In this document: one piece after another, positions 34,499 to 40,743 of the stretch | How positions within the stretch are numbered: the first letter of the stretch is position 1 | How the letters are laid out: the number at the start of each line of letters is the position of its first letter | NCBI GenBank assembly: GCA_018066245.1 | Contig: JAGHRT010000048.1 | Span: forward strand, 1-40,743 | Origin: Candidatus Equimonas faecalis | GTDB taxonomy: Bacteria > Bacteroidota > Bacteroidia > Bacteroidales > Bacteroidaceae | DNA length: 40,743 nt | Reading direction: 5' to 3' | Translations under genes and position numbers: made by a program | Notes under the pieces: model-generated | What the model saw: the letters and a program-made list of their open reading frames with translations, nothing else | What the model was told of the DNA's origin: nothing | Databases searched by the model: none

Positions 34499-34519
34499 GG
34501 GTTAAGGCGAATTTGAGCG

Positions 34520-34558
34520 CAAAGTTAGGGATAAATTCGCAGATTTTGCGTATTTTTG
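34520..34558. promoter_or_regulatory. Divergent promoters of the barrel gene and the S41 peptidase
   Basis: TAACTTTG on the minus strand (34527-34520) and TATTTTTG on the plus strand (34551-34558) both fit TAnnTTTG. Each lies 20-22 bp from its start codon. Confidence 0.65.
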
Positions 34559-34577
34559 CAGCTAAATCCTACGAAAG

Positions 34578-36158
34578 ATGAAGAAAGTCCTCCTTCTGTT
34601 TCTCCTTATGGCCGCCTGCGGCCCCCTCTCCGCCCAGCAGCACGATGCCAGCCTGGGCGTGGTCAACGTGGAGCAGTTCCGCAAGCTGCAAATCGCCCAA
34701 CTCGCCATCACAAACCTCTACGTCGATAGCGTGGACCAGGCGAAGCTCGTGGAAGATGCCATCAACGGTATGCTGGAAAAGCTGGACCCCCACTCCTCCT
34801 ACTCCAACGCCGAACAGACCAAGAAGATGAACGAACCCCTTGAAGGCAACTTCGAGGGCATAGGCGTGCAGTTCAACATGATGGAGGACACGCTCGTCGT
34901 CATACAGACCATACGCAAAGGCCCCTCCGAACGCGTGGGCATCCTCGCAGGCGACCGTATCGTCAGCGTGGACGGACAGCCCATCGCCGGCGTGAAGATG
35001 GACCGCGACAGCATCATGAAGCGCCTCCGGGGGCCGAAAGGCACACACGTCCGCCTGGGCGTGGTGCGCCGCCATGTGGGCGAAACCATCTTCTTCGACG
35101 TGGTGCGCGACAAAATCCCCGTCAATACCCTCGACGCCGCCTACATGATACGCCCCCGCATAGGCTACATCCACCTGGAACGCTTCGGAGCCACATCGGG
35201 CGAGGAAGTCAGGAAAGCCATCGCCGACCTGAAGAAACAAGGCATGAAGCGCCTCATACTGGACCTCCAGATGAACGGCGGAGGCTACCTCGGCGCAGCA
35301 GTGGAAGTGGCCAGCCAGTTCATCAAGAAGGGCGAACTCATCGTGTTCACCGAAGGCCTCAGCTCACCCCGCCAGACCTTCGACGCCACGGGCGGAGGCG
35401 AGTTCCTCCAGGGCGAACTCATCGTGCTGGCCGACGAATACACCGCCTCAGCCGCCGAAATCGTGAGCGGAGCCGTGCAGGACCACGACCGCGGCCTCAT
35501 CATAGGCCGCCGCACCTTCGGGAAAGGCCTCGTGCAACGCCCCATCGGCCTGCCCGACGGCAGCATGATTCGCCTCACCACCTCACACTACTACACCCCC
35601 TCGGGCCGCTGCATCCAAAAAGCCTACGAAAAGGGCAACCGCAAAGCCTACAACGAAGACATAGAAAAGCGCTTCACCCACGGCGAACTGAGCTGCATCG
35701 ACTCCATCCACCTCGACAGCACACGCGTCTTCCGCACCCTGAAGCAAGGCCGCCCCGTCTATGGCGGAGGAGGCATCATGCCCGACCGCTTCGTGCCCGC
35801 CGACACGGCACGCTACACCAAGTTCCTCGTAGCCATACGACGCCACAACCTCATCAACGAACAGGTGCTGCGCTACGTCGATACCGCACGGCCCCACCTG
35901 CTCCGCCAATACCCCGACTTCAACGACTTCGCCGCCCGTTACACCATACCGCAGGCCGTCGTGGACAGCGTGCTGGCTCAGGCCGAACGCCTGAAAATCA
36001 CACCCAAGGACAGCGACGAGCTCCAAAAGACCCTGCCCGACCTCCGCTTCCTCCTGAAATCACTCGTCGCCTACGACGTGTGGGACCGCAACGAGTACTT
36101 CCGCCTCATCAACGAAGAGAGCGACATCGTCAAGGCCGCGCTGAAAGAGTGGGAATAA
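34578..36158 (+). CDS. C-terminal processing peptidase, S41 family, with PDZ domain
   Basis: This 526-residue CtpA/Prc-like protease has a Sec signal (MKKVLLLFLLMAACGPLSAQ; AACG could also act as a lipobox). A PDZ domain spans about 90-175 (GIGVQFNMMEDTLVVIQTIR, GPSERVGILAGDRIVSVDG). In the S41 catalytic domain, DEYTASAAEIVSGAVQDHDR holds the catalytic Ser and GRRTFGKGLVQ the catalytic Lys. YTPSGRCIQ is typical too. It works in the periplasm on the C-termini of damaged or regulated proteins. In many Bacteroidales a gene of this family lies near parE and coaD, but here it is about 20 kb away. Confidence 0.94.
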   Translation: MKKVLLLFLLMAACGPLSAQQHDASLGVVNVEQFRKLQIAQLAITNLYVDSVDQAKLVEDAINGMLEKLDPHSSYSNAEQTKKMNEPLEGNFEGIGVQFNMMEDTLVVIQTIRKGPSERVGILAGDRIVSVDGQPIAGVKMDRDSIMKRLRGPKGTHVRLGVVRRHVGETIFFDVVRDKIPVNTLDAAYMIRPRIGYIHLERFGATSGEEVRKAIADLKKQGMKRLILDLQMNGGGYLGAAVEVASQFIKKGELIVFTEGLSSPRQTFDATGGGEFLQGELIVLADEYTASAAEIVSGAVQDHDRGLIIGRRTFGKGLVQRPIGLPDGSMIRLTTSHYYTPSGRCIQKAYEKGNRKAYNEDIEKRFTHGELSCIDSIHLDSTRVFRTLKQGRPVYGGGGIMPDRFVPADTARYTKFLVAIRRHNLINEQVLRYVDTARPHLLRQYPDFNDFAARYTIPQAVVDSVLAQAERLKITPKDSDELQKTLPDLRFLLKSLVAYDVWDRNEYFRLINEESDIVKAALKEWE

Positions 36159-36167
36159 GAACAGCCC

Positions 36168-36220
36168 CCCTCTCCGTCAGCGACAAGCGCTGCCGCCTCC
36201 CCCTTGAAGGGGAGGAATAC
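36168..36220 (+). repeat. Left arm of an inverted repeat pair
   Basis: It reads CCCTCTCCGTCAGC...CCTCCCCCTTGAAGGGGAGG AATAC and matches the reverse complement of 36305-36360 almost throughout. The arm is itself partly palindromic (CCTCCCCCTT with GAAGGGGAGG) and may end the S41 transcript. Confidence 0.8.
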
Positions 36221-36304
36221 ATTCGAGCGATTATCACTCACAAGTAAATACAGATACGCTAATAACAAAACATCCTAACCCTTAATAATTCCATCCCTCT
36301 TTAA

Positions 36305-36360
36305 GTATTCCTCCCCTTCAAGGGGGAGGTGGCAGCCTCAAACGAGGCTGACGGAGAGGG
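36305..36360 (-). repeat. Right arm of an inverted repeat pair
   Basis: This is the reverse complement of 36168-36220 with a few differences near the middle (GCCTCGTTTGAGGC in place of GCGACAAGCGC, read on the minus strand). Between the arms lie 84 bp of AT-rich DNA with no gene. The right arm ends 7 bp before the ruvB ATG. Confidence 0.8.
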
Positions 36361-36367
36361 TTCTTGT

Positions 36368-37420
36368 ATGACCGACACCTTCAACATACACGCCGAACAG
36401 CAGGCACCCGCCGCAGCCACCAGCGAAAAGGACTTTGAAATAGCCCTGCGCCCCCTGCGCTTCTCCGACTTCAGCGGACAGCAGAAAGTGGTGGACAACC
36501 TGCGCGTCTTCGTCGAAGCCGCACGCTACCGTGGCGAACCCCTCGACCACACCCTCCTGCACGGCCCCCCCGGCCTGGGCAAGACCACACTCTCCAACAT
36601 CATAGCCAACGAACTCGGAGTAGGCTTCAAGCTCACCTCAGGCCCCGTACTCGACAAACCCGGCGACCTCGCCGGACTGCTCACCAGCCTCGAACCCAAC
36701 GACGTCCTCTTCATCGACGAAATCCACCGCCTATCGCCCGTCGTGGAAGAATACCTCTACAGCGCCATGGAGGACTTCCGCATAGACATCATGCTGGACA
36801 AGGGACCCGCCGCACGCTCCATACAAATCGACCTCGAACCCTTCACACTCGTCGGAGCCACCACGCGCTCAGGCCTGCTCACCGCACCCCTCCGAGCCCG
36901 ATTCGGCATCAACCTCCACCTGGAATACTACGACGCCGCCACGCTGGAAACCATCATCACCCGGTCGGCCAACATCATGGGCGTGATGATTCAGCCCGAG
37001 GCAGCCGCAGAAATCGCAGGCCGCAGTCGAGGCACGCCCCGAATAGCCAACGCCCTGCTCCGCCGCGTCAGAGATTTCGCCCAAGTAAGAGGAACCGGCA
37101 AAATCGACCTGAGCATTGCACGCTACGCCCTGAACGCCCTCAACATCGACCGCTTCGGCCTCGACGAAATAGACAACAAACTCCTCACCGCCATCATCGA
37201 CAAGTTTAAAGGCGGCCCCGTGGGCATCAGCACCATCGCCACCGCCATCGGCGAGGACGCAGGCACGGTGGAGGAAGTCTATGAGCCATTCCTCATCAAG
37301 GAAGGTTTCATACGGCGCACCCCCCGTGGCCGCGAAGTTACCGAACTGGCCTACCGCCACCTCGGCCGTCCGCTGCCCCCCGGCCACTGCGACGAGCCCC
37401 GGCAGCAGAGCCTGTTCTAA
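36368..37420 (+). CDS. ruvB: Holliday junction branch migration helicase RuvB
   Basis: The 350-residue AAA+ motor of the RuvABC system drives branch migration of Holliday junctions. Walker A is [20 protein letters not shown], Walker [13 protein letters not shown], sensor [20 protein letters not shown], and [20 protein letters not shown] is the family's Arg-rich motif. The C-terminal winged helix ends [21 protein letters not shown] chose ATG 36368: the frame is open 13 codons upstream, but that part lies in the inverted repeat. ybeY follows after 71 bp. Confidence 0.97.
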   Translation: MTDTFNIHAEQQAPAAATSEKDFEIALRPLRFSDFSGQQKVVDNLRVFVEAARYRGEPLDHTLLHGPPGLGKTTLSNIIANELGVGFKLTSGPVLDKPGDLAGLLTSLEPNDVLFIDEIHRLSPVVEEYLYSAMEDFRIDIMLDKGPAARSIQIDLEPFTLVGATTRSGLLTAPLRARFGINLHLEYYDAATLETIITRSANIMGVMIQPEAAAEIAGRSRGTPRIANALLRRVRDFAQVRGTGKIDLSIARYALNALNIDRFGLDEIDNKLLTAIIDKFKGGPVGISTIATAIGEDAGTVEEVYEPFLIKEGFIRRTPRGREVTELAYRHLGRPLPPGHCDEPRQQSLF

Positions 37421-37491
37421 CCCCCCCCTCCAACTCCCCCTGGGGGAGGGCCATTTCCTAATTTCCTCATTTGCTAATTCGCTAATTCCCC
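37421..37491 (+). other. Repeat-rich spacer between ruvB and ybeY
   Basis: It holds another partial CTCCCCCTGGGGGAGGG palindrome and a CTAATTTCCTCATTTGCTAA-type tandem stretch. No gene is present. Confidence 0.6.
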
Positions 37492-37911
37492 ATGATCACC
37501 TTCAACGCCGAGGGCGTGGAGCTTCCCGCCCTGCCAGAAGCACAGACCGTGCGCTGGCTCACCCAAGTGGCCCGCCGGTGGGGACGGACGGTGGGGCAGA
37601 TAAACTACGTGTTCGTGGGCGACGACGAAATCCTGCGCCTCAACCGCCAGTTCCTCGGCCACGACTACTTCACCGACCACATAGGCTTCGACTACGGCAC
37701 GCAGAGCATAGCAAGCGGCGACATCTACATCTCCCTCGACACCGTGCGCACCAACGCCCCCCTCTACGGCTCCACCTTCCAAGAGGAACTCCTGCGCGTC
37801 GTGGCCCACGGCCTGCTCCACCTCTGCGGCCTCGACGACCACACGCCCGAGGAACAGCAACGGATGCGGCAGGCAGAAGATGAGGCGCTGAAGGCAATGA
37901 ATACTGTATGA
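37492..37911 (+). CDS. ybeY: Endoribonuclease YbeY, rRNA maturation factor
   Basis: The 139-residue metallo-RNase acts in 16S rRNA 3' maturation and ribosome quality control. The zinc motif HGLLHLCGLDDH matches the family HGxLHLxGxDH, and YFTDHIGFDYGTQ corresponds to the TDxIxFDY segment. Length is normal. It probably shares a transcript with ruvB. A strong hairpin made from the TCGGCGGACT repeat (37971-38002) ends the unit between this gene and the convergent 494-residue gene. Confidence 0.95.
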   Translation: MITFNAEGVELPALPEAQTVRWLTQVARRWGRTVGQINYVFVGDDEILRLNRQFLGHDYFTDHIGFDYGTQSIASGDIYISLDTVRTNAPLYGSTFQEELLRVVAHGLLHLCGLDDHTPEEQQRMRQAEDEALKAMNTV

Positions 37912-37970
37912 TATAGGATGTAGAATGAATAATGTAGAACGTAGAATGTAGTCCGCCGATAGGAAAAAGA

Positions 37971-38002
37971 AGTCCGCCGATGGTCGTTTCCATCGGCGGA
38001 CT
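37971..38002. terminator. Bidirectional terminator built from the TCGGCGGACT repeat
   Basis: AGTCCGCCGATGG (37971-37983) and CCATCGGCGGACT (37990-38002) form a perfect 13-bp stem with a 6-nt loop, between convergent genes. A second half-copy (GTCCGCCGATAGG, from 37951) precedes it. Confidence 0.85.
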
Positions 38003-38047
38003 AATTCTTTCTGCCCTACAGAGTATGGACGGGCGGTCTGGGCGGGA

Positions 38048-39532
38048 CTATCTGCCGCCTATGCTGAGGGTGCCGCCCTTGATATACAGTCCGCTCGGCA
38101 CGCGGGCAGCAGGGAGCGGACGGCCCTGAAGGTCGCAAATCGGAGCGGCGGAGGCGGCATCGCGCAGGGCGGGGCGGCAGATACCTTCCGGGGCGAGGGC
38201 GGCCATGGCCTGCTCAAGGTATTCAATCATCTCGGCGGGGTCGGCATCGGGAGTGAGGGAGCGGGCCTCGTTCAGCAAGTCGCGGAGCACGGCAGCGGCC
38301 TCACGGTCGTAGTTGTCCGTATGGGCAGGGTCGATGGCCGTGCGGTAGAGCTGGAACTCCGAGTAGGCAAAGCAGGAGTCCACGCCGTAGCCCGCATCGG
38401 AAAGTACGAGGGAAGGCTCAAAGAGCAGGGCGTCGTAGTAGTCGTCGAGGTTGAGCACGAACTGGCCGCTCAGGGCGTCGGCGTCGGCGCTGTGTCCCCA
38501 TCCGCCGAAGGCCCCTATGCCGTCCTCCTGCGTGAGGCAGGCGAAGGGAGCAGCCTCCCATGCCACGTTGCCGGGCAGTTCCAGCGAGGGGTCGGCCTTG
38601 TGGCCGCCATAGACGTTCATTTCCACCGGGGCGCAGTTGTTGCCTTCCAGCCGGCCCGTGTATTGGGCGATGAACTGCAGGGAGCGGCAGCCCTCGGGCA
38701 GGCTGACGCTGAAGGAGTGGAGCTCACGGGGCGCCGTGCCGTGCCAGTCGCTGTGCCAGAAGGTATAGAGGTCGCCGTCGATGAGGGCTTGGAACGAAGT
38801 GCCCTCCTCCGCGTCGGAAAAATCGGAGCGGAACTGTTCCTCGGAGGTGATGAGGGGGTCGCCCGCGGGCACGATGCCCGTTTCCACGCTGCGCAGCATC
38901 TCCATGCCCCTATTGATGACGTACTGCAGCTCCTCCATCGTGGCCGTGGGCTGCGGGTCGGGATCGGGGTCAGGGTCGGGGTCTTCGGCGTAGGGGTCGG
39001 AAGCGGGGTCGATGCCGTGGGCCAGAAGATAGTCGTCCAGGGCCTCGGGCTCCACGAAGTCCCACAGGCTTTCCTCCATCGTGCCCCAGACGTCGAAGGT
39101 GGCGGGGTTGTAGCTCACGAGGGTGTGGAAGTAGCCGCTCTTCATGATGGTGACGATGCTCTCGCCCGCCTTGATGAGGCTGTGGCCGCCCTCGGAGGGC
39201 TCAACGGTGAGGATGGTGCGGCTGTCGATGTCGCAGGTGTTCACGATGCCGTTGGCCGGTACGCTCATGTACTGGCCGGTGTAGGTGCTGTAGAGGACGC
39301 TCTGGCCCGTGGCAGGGTTGAGGGTTGTCATCTCGAAGAGCATGTAGTCGCGCCATGAGGCCCCGTAGTCGCGCAGGGCGAAGGTCTTGGGCGTGGGGGC
39401 CTGATAGTCGGTCAGCATCTTGTTTTGGCTGACGTTGAACACATAGACGGCTTTAGTCTGCTCGTCGAAGGGGCTCTGGGCGGCGGCGCTGAGGCTGGCG
39501 GCGCAGAGCAGGAGGAGTGAGAGGTGCTTCAT
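38048..39532 (-). CDS. Secreted protein with a discoidin-like domain
   Basis: The 494-residue protein has a signal peptide (MKHLSLLLLCAASLSAAAQ), an N-terminal beta-trefoil-like region (about 25-160), a DPDPDPDPDPQP linker at about 184-195, and a domain at about 225-400 (SFQALIDGDLYTFWHSDWHG, LHSFSVSLPEGCRSLQFIAQ, SEFQLYRTAI) of the F5/8 type C / discoidin kind that often binds sugars. A short helical part and a C-terminal tail (ICDLQGRPLP...GLYIKGGTLSIGG) follow. The tail is related to those of the 733- and 417-residue proteins. The ligand is unknown. Confidence 0.82.
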   Translation of the reverse strand: MKHLSLLLLCAASLSAAAQSPFDEQTKAVYVFNVSQNKMLTDYQAPTPKTFALRDYGASWRDYMLFEMTTLNPATGQSVLYSTYTGQYMSVPANGIVNTCDIDSRTILTVEPSEGGHSLIKAGESIVTIMKSGYFHTLVSYNPATFDVWGTMEESLWDFVEPEALDDYLLAHGIDPASDPYAEDPDPDPDPDPQPTATMEELQYVINRGMEMLRSVETGIVPAGDPLITSEEQFRSDFSDAEEGTSFQALIDGDLYTFWHSDWHGTAPRELHSFSVSLPEGCRSLQFIAQYTGRLEGNNCAPVEMNVYGGHKADPSLELPGNVAWEAAPFACLTQEDGIGAFGGWGHSADADALSGQFVLNLDDYYDALLFEPSLVLSDAGYGVDSCFAYSEFQLYRTAIDPAHTDNYDREAAAVLRDLLNEARSLTPDADPAEMIEYLEQAMAALAPEGICRPALRDAASAAPICDLQGRPLPAARVPSGLYIKGGTLSIGGR

Positions 39533-39598
39533 AGGCTTTTCTTTTATTATACCGTTAATACATTCTTAATTATACATTACACATTCTTCACCGTACAT

Positions 39599-40723
39599 TC
39601 ACTTCACGTCGCGCACCAGTCGCACGCTGTAGTTGGTGGTGCGGTAAACGTTGTCGGTGCGGGTGGTGCCTCGCCAAATGGCGTTGCTGTAGATGGCTAT
39701 CTGGCGCACGATGCCCTCGCGGAAGATGAGGGTTTCGACGGTCGCCTTGCCGTCGTCGCCGATTACCTCCTGCTCTTCGCTGGAGGTGAACTCGTCGTCA
39801 GCCCACCAGTAGGCGCACTGTCCCAGGCGGATGTACTGCGCCTCATTGTTGCGGAGGTAGGCATTGCAGCCTGCCATGCGTGCATTGAATCCTGTGGAGC
39901 CTTCTTCCTTGAGGAGGTCGGCTGCTCCGGCTCCGCGCCATGCGTTGATGCGTTCCTGCTCTGCGGCGGACAGGCCGAGGGCGGCTTCGAGCTGCTTCCA
40001 GTCGGCATCGGAGGGGAGGCGCCATCCGCCTTCCTTGGGCACGGCGGCGCGTGCGCCGTCGAGGCTGTAGAGCAGGCCGTACTGCGGGGCGTAGCCGCCG
40101 TTGGCGGCCTCGGCACGGTTGCGGTGGTTCCTGACTATGCTGTCGCAGCGGGCCTGCATGGCGTCGAGCACTTGCTGGCGTCCCTCGTCCCGCCAGTGGT
40201 CGAGGGCGGCGAGCAGGGCGGCATGGAAGCGGGGATAGTAGGCCATTACGTCGGTGAAGGCTTCCTGACCGTAGAGGGCGAGGTAATTGTCGAGGTAGGA
40301 GCGGAGGGTGGCGGGGCTGACGTTGTCTTCGGCGGCCCAGTCGTGGGCGGGGTCGGCCACGCAGGCTTCGTAGGCCAGGCGGTAGAGCGAGTCGGTCAGT
40401 ACGACCTTGACGGTGTCGGGCTGGAAGCTGACGTCTTCCAGCTTGTAGTCGCCTTCTTTCTCGCCCCAGGTGAAGCATCCTCCTGCGGTGCCTGTGGGCA
40501 GGGCATAGGCGAGGTTTTCGGTGAGCCACTCTTGCTGCCCGATGCGCATGACTCCGTACTGGTGGCCGTCGCGCAGGTCGGTCCAGGGCTGGACTTGCTG
40601 GGGTTGCAGGCGGGGGGCGGTGATGATGTCCTCGTCGGCGGCGCAGGAGGCCAGCGCCAGCAGAAGGCAGAGGACGGGACAGGCGAGGATGGTCTTGCTT
40701 TTGGCTCTCTCCACTCTATACAT
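39599..40723 (-). CDS. FISUMP-domain lipoprotein
   Basis: The 374-residue protein has a lipobox (LALASC, Cys at 27) followed by AADED, consistent with surface export. The Fibrobacter succinogenes major paralogous domain is split. Its first part is WTDLRDGHQYGVMRIGQQEW and LTENLAYALP. Its second part is EGGWRLPSDADWKQLEAALG, GSTGFNARMAGC, AYWWADDEF and TTNYSVRLVRDVK. Between them sits an Asp/Ala-rich helical insert of about 130 residues. The function is unknown; such domains are common in secreted proteins of gut and rumen bacteria. It lies 66 bp upstream of the 494-residue gene on the same strand. Its promoter is probably at or beyond the window edge. Confidence 0.85.
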   Translation of the reverse strand: MYRVERAKSKTILACPVLCLLLALASCAADEDIITAPRLQPQQVQPWTDLRDGHQYGVMRIGQQEWLTENLAYALPTGTAGGCFTWGEKEGDYKLEDVSFQPDTVKVVLTDSLYRLAYEACVADPAHDWAAEDNVSPATLRSYLDNYLALYGQEAFTDVMAYYPRFHAALLAALDHWRDEGRQQVLDAMQARCDSIVRNHRNRAEAANGGYAPQYGLLYSLDGARAAVPKEGGWRLPSDADWKQLEAALGLSAAEQERINAWRGAGAADLLKEEGSTGFNARMAGCNAYLRNNEAQYIRLGQCAYWWADDEFTSSEEQEVIGDDGKATVETLIFREGIVRQIAIYSNAIWRGTTRTDNVYRTTNYSVRLVRDVK

Positions 40724-40743
40724 TATTTATTATTATATTATGC

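Noticed and set aside
36329..36367. Longer start for ruvB
   Set aside because: It translates the inverted repeat arm; the family N-terminus fits the later Met.

Overview
The window looks like Bacteroidales chromosome, most likely from a Prevotellaceae-like genome. The grounds are the many TAnnTTTG-type -7 promoter boxes, lipoproteins with acidic residues after the lipid cysteine, a BspA-type LRR protein, a UpxY/NusG-like protein, DUF4271 and DUF3575 proteins, a FISUMP-type lipoprotein, and C-terminal tails of the form YDLQGR...GVVLANGQKVLVK. No tRNA, rRNA or CRISPR array was seen.

Left part (1 to about 9.9 kb) is accessory and clearly lower in GC. It holds a choloylglycine-hydrolase-family gene broken by one in-frame stop, a fossil tyrosine-integrase C-terminus, a MITE-like element of about 377 bp, and three large exported proteins on the minus strand: a helical lipoprotein, a BspA-like LRR protein and another lipoprotein. 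Each of the three is monocistronic with its own terminator. Each is preceded by a near-identical promoter plus structured leader cassette, so they are probably co-regulated.

Middle part (about 9.9-30.5 kb, high GC) is mostly housekeeping genes on the minus strand: parE-coaD-clostripain (the last frameshifted), a secreted OB-fold/Ig protein behind a small toxin-antitoxin-like pair, upxY with a HAD phosphatase, metK with a LOG-family gene, and tyrS. Its centrepiece is a tightly packed seven-gene run: DUF4271, hemD, rnpA, a YidD-DUF3575 fusion, an OmpA-like protein, an outer-membrane protein with four internal repeats, and a TPR-like periplasmic protein. Most junctions are 4-nt ATGA overlaps. 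The last four genes look like a cell-envelope module driven by the hemD/rnpA operon, and they are the best candidate for an undescribed system.

Right part (30.7-40.7 kb) carries purD and a membrane protein on the plus strand, an outer-membrane beta-barrel on the minus strand, a CtpA-like S41 protease, ruvB and ybeY on the plus strand, and two secreted or lipoprotein genes on the minus strand. A short repeat (core TCGGCGGACT) recurs between genes: as the stems of terminators between convergent genes, as a tandem array in the tyrS leader, and once inside a coding sequence.
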